Source: Obelidium mucronatum (lineage: Eukaryota; Chytridiomycota; Chytridiomycetes; Chytridiales; Chytriomycetaceae). From it: a stretch of DNA of 64,000 bases. This document shows positions 47,877 through 59,400 of the stretch, piece by piece (position 1 is the stretch's first letter; each line of letters starts with the position of its first letter). Both the position numbers and the translations under genes were made by a program. The notes under the pieces are model-generated. The model saw nothing but the letters and a program-made list of their open reading frames with translations, did no database searches and was not told where the DNA came from. Where the stretch lies: NCBI GenBank assembly GCA_025765595.1, contig JAIVFH010000114.1, positions 36,418-100,417 on the forward strand, in the 5' to 3' direction.

Positions 47877-49600
47877 TGATAGGGTTTTCAATTGTGATAC
47901 TAGTTTGGTTGGAGTTGGTTGATAACCCAAATTTCTTGCTACTAAGTAATTCACAGCAAGCTTTCTTTGAACTTGTCCATGAATCCATTTGCACTGCCTC
48001 TCCTTGTTGTCTTGGCAGTTGCAGCCTGCAGGTCAAACAATGATTCTTGCCAGTGCTCCAAAATTCTGTGTTGAAATTCACAATCAGAACCTTCTCCTCA
48101 AATCCAGCCCCTCCCCAAAACTCATTTAGAAGTACATGAGAACAATGTCTGAATGGCACTTGGGACTGCGGCACTTCTTTTCCATCATTGAAAAATAAGA
48201 GCGGGACTGGATTGATATAATCTTGAAATCCAGAGTTTAGGGCCATGACTTATTGTATTACTTTCATATGTTCCTGGCAGCATAACTGCATGACCCTGAT
48301 ACAAAATAAGGTGTTTTGGTTGCTGTAGTTCTGTTGAAGGATGGCAGAGTTTATCAGAAAGGTTGTTGATGGGGTTCTGAGCTATATTAGAACCAGATAG
48401 TCAATAAAAAGACTTACGGGCTCAGAAGGCGCAAGGGTTTAGAATGCGCAAGGGCTTGACCAGTAACGACTTGAGATCATGAGAGACAGAATCATAAGAG
48501 TTACAATAATGTAATCAGTTTGGTGACGCAGCATGAGACAATCACAGCTGCTAGGTGTTGCATGGCTAAGAGGCAGAGTATTACTCTCAGGGAGAGGGGT
48601 GGTGTACATTGCTCGCGCACAAGCTTACTTCCCCAGAAGCAACAAGGGTGAAGTATCGTGCACACACACACTTATCCACATGTTTATCTGAAACACAGGG
48701 GGGTGCTGCTAGGACATCAAAAAGTCATGCTTTGCACACCTACAGATTCCAACCCTCCCCCAGTTCTGAACAATACAAATAGACTTCACTTGTAGCTGCT
48801 GCCTGTCTAGATAAACTCCCCCAATGCAATATCCAAGCAAACTTTGGTCAACAAACATCTGACTGTTTCTCAGTTAATTCTCCTTGGAGAACATGTAAAT
48901 ATGTCATACCAGAACGTCTACAATGACCAACAAAGATTTGGCAGACCAACAACTTGGTTTCAATATCCAAATTGTTTAAAGGGTCAGGAAATGTGATTGC
49001 AATCAATTACACCCTGCACTTTCCACTACCTTACATTCATTCACTTGCTAGATTCAGTTTTTTTTGTTCTCGTGCACTCACTCAACAAAAGCTGTATTGT
49101 CACTGAATCCAGCTACTGACATTGTCATATTGATATTAAAATCTTTTGCAAGAGAAAGCAATGTGTTTATCCACAAATTCTGGGTTACAAAACAATACTG
49201 CAGATTTTCCCATGAGCTTGAAAATCCAACTAGTTTGAATTTCCTGCATCCTTTCTCCAGCTCAGACGCATCTGTTAACTCATTATTGCATGGGCGGCAT
49301 TTTGCACATTTTTTCTCTTAAAAAGCAGATTTTCCCAGTACCTTACTTGTCATCACTTTCTAAAAATTTCCGCAAAGTTTAATGGGGATTCGGCTATGTT
49401 TGGCATGGTGCCCGCAGATGTGTTTATTTTTTGTTGGTCATTTTGACCAACTTTCATGTGCTGCCCATCCAATGGGTTAATCTAATCCAATATATCTACT
49501 TTGGAATAGTATTTGGCATATGAAAGTAACAATGCCCCAATCATAAGAATGCTTTACAATGTTTGGCACTTTCCAATTCCGCAGAGTTGGCTGGTTCGCA
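47877..49600. other. Repeat-relic region without intact genes
   Basis: About 1.7 kb downstream of tRNA-Leu. It holds only short open frames with no recognisable domain. It is probably the decayed 3' side of the minus-strand Copia relic that follows. Confidence 0.4.
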
Positions 49601-50070
49601 ATCACAGGTGCCTGCAAACTCACACTTAATGAGACTTGGACACATCCAAGGGTTGTTTGTTGTCTCTCTGAAAAGAATAATCAGCACTTGTCTCCATGAG
49701 AGTAGTGATCCCACTACACTTTTCTAGACCGATTGGTGAAGACATAGCTTTGATCTGACACATATTCTAGTTCAATTCCCAAATGATATTCACAACTTCC
49801 CTGATACTTGACTTCTACTTTTGACTCCGACGCAGCAGCAGCAACCACTCAATTCACAATCAATTCATGGCAGACAATGTGAATATTATTGATGCAGAAC
49901 AAGGCCCATATTGTTAACCCATCAACTACTTTGACATAGAAACAAGGCTCCTCAAATGTCTGTGAGAAACCAAGCTCAACAAGGATAGAACATAACTTGC
50001 AATACCAATGCAAACTAGTTTGCTTCAAGCCAAATAAGCCTTTGAGCAAACGCCAAATTTCTGTCCTTCA
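49600..50070 (-). mobile_element. Ty1/Copia reverse-transcriptase relic
   Basis: The minus strand reads LKGLFGLKQTSLHWYCKLCS followed by LVELGFSQTFEEPCFY. This is the Copia RT palm pattern (LYGLKQ..W...L...GF..d.C.y). A shifted frame further along (49800 to about 49650) gives EYHLGIELEYVSDQSYVFTN, the connection region. Stops and frame shifts throughout mark it as inactive. Confidence 0.65.
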
Positions 50071-50836
50071 TGTAACTCGGGGGGCAGTCAAACATGGATT
50101 GGTTGTTGTTGCAATTTTGCTTGACTATTGGTGACAATTCGAAAAATATTTTACAGACCTTCAAGTTGATGGAACAGTTCTTGACCAAGGAGTGGCAGGT
50201 ATTAAGAGGAATGGATTTTCCTTGATCTCTTTGGTCTCTTTATAATTGGCATTTGTAACACCCCCCTGTACATTTGACTTCTCAGGATTTGCCAACAAAG
50301 GGTGCTTAAATAAAGTAAAAGATCATGTTTACGGGTTCCAAAATGAAGTATTGAAGGTTTCTCTCAAACCATGAATGTCCCTGAAACAATCAATGTCTGG
50401 TCTTATTGCCAAAGGTTGATCATTGGAGAACCCTGCTACCAGATCCTCACATGACTCAAGGCTGTTGCAAGTGAGAAAGTAGACTTGTTGCTGGCTCCTC
50501 AGCACTCTGAAACAGAAACATGGTCCTCATTCAGACACTTGAAAGGTCAAAACTCTGTTAGAATCTGTAGGCATGCGGAGTGGCCTTAGAGTTCTTAGGA
50601 AACACCCCCGTGTTTCAGAGTTCTGAAGGTATAAATAGGAGGAAATGTTCTTCACCGGAAAAGGGACAAACATGCGGAGAAGTGTGCGTGTGCACAATAC
50701 TTTACCCTTGTCGCTTCTGCGGAAGCAAGCTTGTGCACGAGCAACGTCCACCGCCCCTTCCCCTGAGAGTTATAAGCTGTCTCTTAGCCATACAACATCT
50801 AGTGGCTGGATCGTCCGGTGCTGCGTCACCTACCGA

Positions 50837-51127
50837 TTATGATAAGTTATGAGCCCAAACAGCTCGGCTTATGTTGTGATGTGCATTATGAATGAGCAGG
50901 CTGTTTGGCTTCTTTTTTTCGGCGAGATCAAAGTGTTTGATCATTTGAGGCCTCAAAGTTTCAGGTGTTTCAGATGTAGTTATCACTGAGACTGGCGATG
51001 CCGTGTGGCGCCTGGATAGATCTGTGATCAGAACAAGTCCTTCAATGTCATCACCAAGTTTTGTGGACAAGCGCCTTGGGGCGCTGAAGCAGTTGACTTG
51101 TTTGTGGTTTGACAGGACATTGATCAT
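50837..51127 (-). mobile_element. Copia gag relic, inverted copy
   Basis: The minus strand encodes STKLGDDIEGLVLITDLSRR, which is nearly the same as the plus-strand gag relic at about 52285-52350 (SSKLGDDIERLVLITDLSRC). It is a second, more decayed copy in opposite orientation, about 1.2 kb away. Confidence 0.55.
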
Positions 51128-51612
51128 TACTCCCCAGTGTCAAGTTGCAGAATGCTCTGTAGATTTACAATCCTACTGATCATGTAACAAAACTCTGGCG
51201 GTTTTTCTGTAGGTTTGCATCTACGTGTGTTGTTGTGATGATAGTAGTGTTGCTAAATATAGATCACACAAGAGCAAACCCAACGTCGTCGAACTCATAA
51301 TAGAAAGTCTTCTCTATGTTTTAGTAGTTGTTTATTCAATAAATAGTTATCTCTAAGCTATGTAGTATGCAGAAAAGAGTATGTTTGGTTGGATCATTGT
51401 GCGCAATGATCACGTCCTCAGATGTGACGGCCTGCACCAAAATTGCTTTCAAAAGCAGATTTCCGGTGTTAAGAAGTATCTCTTGTGCAGAGGTGATTTC
51501 GAGGCTTCTCGCCATTGTTTGAATTTAACGCCGTCAGATTGTGTTATTGTTCTCCAAAACAAAGCATGTCAAAAGACCAAGACGCAAAGCCAGAGAGAAT
51601 CAGCGCATCCTC

Positions 51613-52412
51613 TTAAGTGACACTAACTATCCAGTCTGGAAATGTCTGACATTGACGGAGATAGGTCAGTTGAACGAAAGAACTCTGGACACGAAGTTTG
51701 TCCCATTTCGTAAACAAGCACGTTCGCCCAAACCGGCTGGAGGCATTGTTGCAGCAGCTCGCGTTGTTACCAGACAAAAGCGGGAAAACTATAGTGTCTG
51801 TCACCAGAGTCAGACGATGATGGCAACGACAATAACGAAGACGCGGAAGCTGTTGAAGCGGATGAAGTCCCATCAGCTCAAACAATCAAAGAGTGGAAAG
51901 CAGTCTACCAGCAGTTTGAACAGTTGGATAAGATCTGGCAGACCCTAGATTGCCGCGCAAAGGACAATGCAGATGCGGTTCAGAGGACTATGCGGGCCAT
52001 CAGAAGTGGATTGACACGGTCAATGCAAATTTCCTATTCTGGGTTTGCCACTCCTGCTGAGCTATGGGCGGAACTTCAACGTACAAAGGATCCTGCTAAT
52101 TGCAAGATGGATAGTTTGGTCATGGACACGTATAAGGCATTAGCGATACGCGCGAATCAGTCTATTCCTGATTATATCAAGGAGATTCGCGACATTGAAG
52201 ATAAGTGCACTTCTTTGGGTGAAACTCTACATTTGGGATTAGACTCACAAAAGAAGGTGCGCTTGCTTAGGGTTAGGGTTTCCAGCAAACTTGGTGATGA
52301 CATTGAAAGACTCGTTCTGATCACAGATCTATCAAGGTGCCACATGGCATCGCCAGTCTCAATGCAAGTTGCATGCGTTAGCCGAACTATTAGTAGTGAT
52401 GGCTTTAATTGA
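51613..52412 (+). mobile_element. Copia-type gag (UBN2-like) relic
   Basis: Plus strand. The gag start DTNYPVWKCLTLTEIG (about 51620-51670) follows the usual 'NY..W' pattern. After frame changes, a longer block opens at 51924 with DKIWQTLDCRAKDNADAVQR, FATPAELWAELQRTKDPANC and SIPDYIKEIRDIEDKC, which is the UBN2 gag core. Protease, integrase and RT do not follow. The AT-rich stretch at 51230-51365 just upstream could be LTR-derived but has no confirmed partner. Confidence 0.65.
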
Positions 52413-52555
52413 ACAGACTGTGCAGAGACCAGTTCGTATTTTGCGGATGGACAACAGGGAAATTGCAACCAATAATAGCTTCATAGAGCTCTGCAAAGTT
52501 AGAGGTATTACGGTTGAGACCATTGTGTAGCACAAGAGCAGTCTGATGGGCAGTT

Positions 52556-52627
52556 GCAGTAGTTGTATAGTGGTTATTATGCCTGCCTTCCAAGCATGCG
52601 ACCCGGGTTCGAATCCCGGCTACTGCA
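52556..52627 (+). tRNA. tRNA-Gly(TCC)
   Basis: The acceptor GCAGTAG pairs with CTACTGC 7/7. The D arm is GTATAGTGGTTATTATG, the anticodon loop CTTCCAA (TCC) with one mismatch in its stem, and the T arm CCGGG-TTCGAAT-CCCGG. No intron. Confidence 0.9.
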
Positions 52628-53125
52628 CTCTGTGCACACAGCAGTGCCTTATTGCTTGTCTTGAAGGGCAGTAACTCTATTGTTGCCTTCACCACCAAGT
52701 CATTTGACCTTTTGCTAACAAGCAAGCCAATCAGCGCAGTAGGTAATGATGTCTTTAGCCTATACTTAGCTGCTCTAGTACTACTGCTCCAGTTTTTTTA
52801 TTGACAGCAGATTGTGGCTCATGATGTCAGAATGAAATATCATCAAAAAGATGTGACAGGACCAAATTATGTGCACCAGAAGGCCAGAAAGCATGAATTG
52901 TGTTTTAGTCGATGAGGGAAAGTGTGAGGACAACGGCGACAGCTTTTATTTTTACAATTTGTCTGCAGACAAGAGCAAAGTCAAGTAAATGACACTGAGG
53001 GCTAAAAAAAAACAAAGAGCATGGATTGAGCCAGCTTTTGCTTAAGCAGCTAAGCAAAAGGTGGATTTCGGTTGTAGTACTGTTTAAGTTATAAACGGGT
53101 TTTCTCGAACCATCAGCCATTGCAG
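52628..53125. other. Intergenic, nothing recognised
   Basis: About 500 bases between the Gly and Ile tRNA genes. No coding frame with recognisable domains and no clear repeat. Confidence 0.4.
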
Positions 53126-53200
53126 GGCTCCATTAGCTCAGTTGGTTAGAGCGTGGTGCTAATAACGCCAAGGTCACAGGTTCGATCCCTGTATGGAGCA
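53126..53200 (+). tRNA. tRNA-Ile(AAT)
   Basis: The acceptor GGCTCCA pairs with TGGAGC(A). The D arm is AGCTCAGTTGGTTAGAGC, the anticodon arm TGGTG-CTAATAA-CGCCA (AAT), and the T arm ACAGG-TTCGATC-CCTGT. No intron. The sequence is close to canonical eukaryotic tRNA-Ile. Confidence 0.92.
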
Positions 53201-53952
53201 GACCAGTGGAGGATGTCAGTGGTGTGGAGCCTATGGAATGGCAATTGGCAGCTGGATGGAGCACACCAGACATTTTTAGACAAAATGCACAAGAAACATA
53301 TTAGACATCAAAAATGCACTATTTTTTTTCTGTCAGGATGAAAGTTGTTGGTGTGCAGCGCAACCCTATGTTTAAGAGTTTTAGGGGCCGGAAATGGTGG
53401 TACATGCAGGTGCAGTTCTGCAGACGCAAAGATATTTAAGCTCAACATTCTGTGAGCAAAATTGCTGCCCTTTTCTCTAAGAGTTATAAGCAGTCTTGGA
53501 CTACAATCTTGAAACGTGATAGTTCAGGTTGCTGCAAAATTCAACCGACAAAAGCAACTGTTCTCTAAGGGTAGTGGGACAGACAATCTGCAATCCAAGA
53601 AAGCAGGCTGCTGGATTGTATAATCTCCAAGATTGAGTAGGGACTCAGTGCGTAATGTAGGATGCTGGCCAGATGCTTGTTGGCAGAACTGTTGATATTG
53701 GGATCTCAGTCCAGGTTTCAGTTTCCAATGCAACAAACATGGCAACTAAGCAGGGTTTGCTTGACACAAAGTCTTGTTCACAGCAGAGCCAGCTGATCAG
53801 TCAGGTTGAGTTTGTGTGCAGCATGCTTGAAAAGAAATGTCATCTGTAAAGTTATCCTAATCAGCTAGTGGAAAGAAGCGCAGTTTGTTAGTATTTAAGT
53901 TTGGATAATCAAAATTGTGATGGTGTAGTAGTAAGTTTCAGCACAATCATGG
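53201..53952. other. Intergenic, nothing recognised
   Basis: About 750 bases between tRNA-Ile and the 5' half of the split tRNA-Asp. Only short frames without domains are present. Confidence 0.4.
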
Positions 53953-53970
53953 TCCCAGATAGTATAGTGG
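53953..53970 (+). tRNA. 5' half of a tRNA-Asp gene split by the mobile element
   Basis: TCCCAGATAGTATAGTGG matches the acceptor 5' strand and D arm of fungal tRNA-Asp. The acceptor TCCCAGA is complementary at 7/7 positions to TCTGGGA at 62243-62249, where the anticodon and T arms are found. The cloverleaf is broken in the D loop by about 8.2 kb. Confidence 0.85.
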
Positions 53971-53977
53971 CGAATAT

Positions 53978-54042
53978 GGGGTGAGAAAAAAGTCCCAACA
54001 AAAAATTTTGGGTGAAAAGAGTCCCGGGGACTCTTCTCACCC
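53978..54042. repeat. Left-end terminal repeat and hairpin
   Basis: GGGGTGAGAAAAAAGTCCC (53978), then a direct repeat GGGTGAAAAGAGTCCC (54010-54025) immediately followed by its inverted copy GGGGACTCTTCTCACCC (54026-54042). The last two form a near-perfect hairpin. Confidence 0.8.
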
Positions 54043-54423
54043 ACACACACATTTATTCGAGAACCGAACACAGCACAAGCGTCAAAGTTGCAGAATCGGG
54101 TGGGAGAGTCACCACCACCGGTTTGGCAGTGGGGGATGGAGCGGGGGGTGCTTTGGAGATGATGCGATTGCTCCCAAACCGATCCAGCGCGATCCAGCGC
54201 CCTCAAGTCCTCTCACCACTGCTCTGCACAGCCAGTGAGTCCAACCGATACAAGAAGAGGTTAGGTAAGGGGACTGCAGTTGGGGGTCAGGGGGAAGGGG
54301 AGGAAGGGAGGAGGGGAGGGGTACGGCGATCTTACATTGTTTCGAACTGAAAAAAATAATCTGATAAAAACTGAAAATAAAGCGAATAAGAAATAAATAT
54401 TTATTATTACTGTATCCCAGCTG

Positions 54424-56364
54424 CTATAATCCAATCTTTTTATAGTAAGCTATAACTTTGCCATTGGCTATAACTTTACTCTTTTGAAACCCCACGACTT
54501 GAAGCCCATCCAAAGAAACCGCTCGCGAGATAGCAACGTACACCTGGCCAGGTGCAAAGGTACGGCTCAAATCCACCTTTAGGTACCGTATGGTTTGGCC
54601 TTGGCTCTTGTGAATAGTCCTGAAAAAAGGAGTAGATGACGCTCAAAGGAGAGAATATTTTAAAAAAAAAAAGCTCACATCGCATAAGCAAGACAAAGAG
54701 GGATCTAATAAAAGAATGATTTACTGAAGAAGAAAATTAAACAAATCCCATACCTGCTCAAAGCTTGTCTCGATTCCTGTGAATGTATCTGAAAAGGACC
54801 ACACTTCTGGTTCCAGTGTCCTCGTTATTGCAGGCGCGGACCCAACGGCAGCAAACTTCACAGTGACTTTTCTATCGTTGATGCACACATCCTTGACTGT
54901 CCCGATGCTTCCGTTTGCAAGACCATCGCCGAGGTTCTTCACAAGCATAACCTGCGCGCCAACCTTCAACTCCAGCAGCTCTGGTGCAAGTACCCGGCCC
55001 ACCAGCTCCCGCAACTTCACAGCGTTTCCAGTTAATTTTGCAAAGAAGCCGAAAGTGTTCCCACTCAAGGCCTCAAGATGCCCCAAGTTGCAGCGATCGA
55101 CTTCGTCCCTTGTAGAAAACCTGCAAAGAGGAAATAGCTTAAGTAAATGAAAATAAAAAAGAACCACCCCAACTAACTGACAGCTGGGTCGGCTTCAGTC
55201 CATCTGGGCAAGCAAGTTCCCTGGAACAGGATTGCATCAGTGTTTCCGTTTTAGACGAAATCGCGTTTGCCCCATAACGAATTTCGTTGAGAGCGTCAAT
55301 AAAATCGGTTTCGGATTGGCGATATATCTTCGTGAGCTGCAGATAGAATTAAAACCCATAAGCGATGAGCAACAAATACATACCGCTACAACACCATCCT
55401 TGAACAAGGACGACCAAACGCCGCTCTCGAACGCAAACTGAGCCAGTTTGGGCGGCTTTACTACTGGGGGGAGTTGAAGGAAGTCTCCACAGACAATTAA
55501 CTAAAAAGAAGAAAATGAGTCAAGCAGCGCAATAAACAAAAAAAAAAAAACCTGGATTCCCCCAAACAGCCCGTGCTCCGTACGCAGCGAAGCTGCAACG
55601 GAATGAAGATCATCGAAGAACTGACCATTAACCATTGAAACTGGATTAGGAGTGAGAATAATTGTAGAGCGAAAACAATGAAGAGCTCACCTTCATCCAA
55701 GATAAGAACATTAACTTTCCTCCAGCGTTTCTTTGCCGCTTCGCTCATATTTTTAATCATGTCATAGGCATGTTCTGCACAAAATTGGTTAATTGGCAAC
55801 AGGGCGCGAGACAGGTTTTTTGTTATACATACCCTCTCCCAATCCACATCCAGCAAACGCATGAATAGTTTGCCCGTCAATTTGAAGTGCGGCGATCCCT
55901 AATTGGTAAGTGCGTTGAGCTAAAGGATCGCGATAACTATTCAAACATTACTAATTAACCCGTTGATGCTGTCACCGCTACCATCCCATCGTCAGGAAAC
56001 TGTTGACGACATAGGTGGATAATTCTTTTCAGAGTGTGAGACTTCCCCGCTCCTATTATTGGTAAACCGAAGGCCTTAATAAAATGAACAATACACCAAG
56101 CAGCGACGTAAAAAAAAAGAGCTCACCAGCTTTTCCAGTAAAGAATACGCTTTGACCTTGAGCAACTAGGGTGAGGATATGATGCTGCTGTGCAGAAAGG
56201 CCCTCCGCTATCGCTTGGGTAATAGTTATTTCTGGGTTCGTTGGTTGTTGCTGGCGCCGCTGTCGCTTAGGAAGAGATGGCTGTGAAGCGCTGGAGATAC
56301 TAGAGAAGACCGCATTGGTGCGAAGAGTTGCTAGGGACGTGTAGTGGGGAGAGAAGGTGGTCAT
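54424..56364 (-). CDS. Pif1-family DNA helicase (element-borne)
   Basis: 5'-3' superfamily 1B helicase. From the ATG at 56364: a Ser/Gln-rich lead, then the Q-motif region SAQQHHILTLVAQGQSVFFT. Walker A is GKAG, an intron, then AGKSHTLKRIIHLCRQQFPD. Motif Ia is VAVTASTG, an intron, then GIAALQIDGQTIHAFAGCGL. The DEAD-like box is VNVLILDE. Further on are MVNGQFFDDLHSVAA, LIVCGDFLQLPPVVK with KLAQFAFESGVWSS, the 2B-domain LKVGAQVMLVKNLGDGLANG, and the C-terminal TIHKSQGQTIRYLKVDL and VYVAISRAVSLDGLQV. The stop is at 54424. About seven short introns. All helicase motifs are present, so it is probably functional. It lies 127 bp downstream of the recombinase gene on the same strand. Confidence 0.85.
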
Positions 56365-56490
56365 TTTAAAAGAATATTCTTTTCCAAAAAAAAAAAATTA
56401 ACGTATTCTATTTCGATAACACTTAAAACTAAAAATGTATATAGAATATCACGAAAACAAGAATTGAAATTTTATTTCATCACAGAAATC

Positions 56491-59400
56491 TCACTTTAGT
56501 AACTTCATACTAACAGGAAGCGCAGAAGGAAAATTAGTCACTCTCGACATCGCAGAAATACTAAAAACATCAGCTTTTGTCAGCCGATCTGTCTTCAAGA
56601 ATCGAGGATCCACCATCAACTCAGCAAATGCAGTCTGAAGTTTCGCATTGCGAGAGTCAGCATCCAGCGCATCGTACTGCTCAAGAGTCAGTTGAGCCTT
56701 GTCAAGAACGAACCATCCAACCCTGTTGTAGTTCATGAACTGTTTCTGCTTCGCAGTATTGCCAAATATGGCTGTACCATGTCGACTACCAAGAACGCGA
56801 AAACAAAGACCAGGCCCGAGAAGAATTTGTGTGGCCTATTATATTTTAGCAAACTTCCAGCAGAAGAACACAGTATTACCTGAGCAAGACCAACAGAGCT
56901 GATAACTGGAAAGGTGACAGTAGGAACGTTATCTTTGCCGCGGTCACTGGGTGAGTAAGGACGAGCGTATGTGGCACAGAGGCCTTCAGCTTCGCTGTAG
57001 ACCGGTTGTAAGACAGGAGGAGGTTGGGCCCGAACAGTGCCAAAATGAGGAATGGCAGCAGGCGGCGGTTCTTCGACTTGAGGAGCGTCATGCGGATTAT
57101 TTTGAGTATCGTCATTGGCAATCAAATTAGATTGGGCGCGATCGGCAGGAGGCGCATTGCGGTCCATATCACTGCTGATGAGTGTGGCCATAACCCGCTC
57201 AAGAGCTCTCGTGTTTTCATGGAGCTGGTCTTTGTAGGGCAACAGAGCAGCCTCCAAAGCTTGGCGGATAATGTCGGGAAGGCCACTGATTTCGTCTTGG
57301 AGGTTTTGCGGCAAGCGTCCAAGCTGTAAACTAGCAACTTGTTCATCAGAGAGACGAACAACAGTCGCAGTGGGGGAAGTTGCAGTGTGCTGATTGGGTC
57401 TCTTTGCGGTACTCATTTGCAGTTTCCACGCAGCGTACTTTTGTTCTTCAACAAACACAGCGTTGTAGAAGTCTTTCCACTTGTCAGTATCGAAAACTCC
57501 GCCACCGCCAGCTTTAATGGCTTCAACTATTTGCAGAAAAATTAAATGAGGTCATATACATAAAAGAAAGATATAATACCAACCAATGTCTGGAGTAACG
57601 GCGGCAGACACAATTGGACACTTTGCAATATGGTAGAAAAGCGACGCCAAACCATAGAGGAAAGACTTGCGAATGTGGGCCAGAGTTCGTCCTAAAGCTG
57701 GCAGTGAAACAACCCCACTCTTTAAATGGTGGGCGTTAGCTTCGAGAACCTCGGCAGTAAGTTCGTCATCCGAATCCAAATCCATAAGACCAATAGCTTC
57801 GTTGTGATCTTCCACCTCATCCACGGTTTCACGAAAGATAGGGTCATCAGGGTTCTTGACCTTGTCCTCGAAGACGCGCCAGAGAGGAAAGAAATGCGCA
57901 AGCAGTGCTTCCGAAGGTTCGGGAGCACGGAACCTTGGAGCAATGAACTCGCCGTCTTGATTACCATGTGGCCACATTCCAGTACTATACTGGACAACTT
58001 CTCTTGGGTACTCTTTGAAGTAAGCCGTGTGGAATGCGGACTTGGTATTCTTGTTGTCACCAGTAAGCCAACCGATCCGCTCAATAGGCTCCGTTGGCAC
58101 GCCTGCTTCGCTCATTTTCTTTGGCTGAATCTTCCGGAAAATATGGAGACACTTGTTCATGATGGCGACTCCAAGCGCAAGATGCATATTCTTCACCGCT
58201 TCCGAGTGTGCTGAAGACGACATCTCCGATTTGACTGAAGCTGCTGTGAAAAGCTTGATATTTTTGATCACTGAGTATCCTTTCTGAAGTTCACGCGCTT
58301 TCTCTGGTCGGTTTTGCACATGTTGCTCAAAGTACTCCATGAACCCAACAGAGAATTCAAAGTCTCGTAAAGGATCAAAATGAGGTGCGACGATAATGTA
58401 GCGCTTGTCATTCTTCCCCTTTTCGGCTAAAAGAGACTAGAGAAGAATTTAGTCAACACAGTAATCAATAAATAAGAAATACATAGAGTCCACAAAGCCC
58501 AAGGGCCGCTCTATTATTCCGTTTGGAGTAATATCGCAAGTAAAGCGCCACATTCCCGTTTGGGAACATAGAACATCCAAGGACAAGGAGGGGTTTGATA
58601 CATAAAGGACAAAAACATACCGCAAGCTTGGTTCCATCAACCAGGATTTTGGTTGCCATTCGGCATTTGTGCGGATTTCATAAGGTTCCGAGAGTAGCCG
58701 AATGAGATTGAGGGAGCGCAGTTCAGATCCGCGACCACAGGAAACATGACTGAGGTTGTGCATGCACAAGTCTCTGGCGGCACCAGGATGTTGGTTGTTT
58801 CCCTTTTTAAGTAACCTTCCAAGAAAGTAGCAGCGGGACCGTATCTCGTAGTCCTCAGTAGTGTGCTGGAGAATTTGACGTTCGAAGTTGTCGTGAATAT
58901 CACGGTCCATCCTGTTGAAACGGTTTAGCAAACTATGTTAAGTACCTTAAATATAACATACATGTCCTTGCGACGTACAGACGACTTTGTTGCGGAGGTC
59001 TCAATGGCAACATGTGAGTCATGCTCCCGCTTATCTTCGCAACCAATAATTGTTTCAGCTTCATCTTGGGTCACAAAGCAATTGGACAGCTTAGCAATGA
59101 GACATAAGTGGAGATGCATTGCTTTTAATGCGCCCTTCATGTGTCAAAGTTAGTTATAAGGTGTGATCGAAGGCAGGACACATACCCACTTATCGCCTAG
59201 CTCAGTCGTTTGCTTGCCACTGCGATCCCGCTTGAAATCACTAGCAAAAGCTTCCATAACCAGAGTGACGTACTTTCCCTTCATGAGATACTTGTGGTCT
59301 TCGTACAGGTCGGGTGGGGCAGAGGCCTCCTTTAGTCGAATTTGTCGAATGATTCCGGGCATGTGATCCTGATGACCAATTAATTACGATTAAACAGAAA

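Noticed and set aside
48043..48246. Open frame of about 150 codons across and beyond tRNA-Leu on the minus strand
   Set aside because: It reads through the tRNA and has no domain; a chance frame.
51230..51365. A complete LTR upstream of the gag relic
   Set aside because: No second copy in the window and no clear TG..CA ends or primer-binding site.
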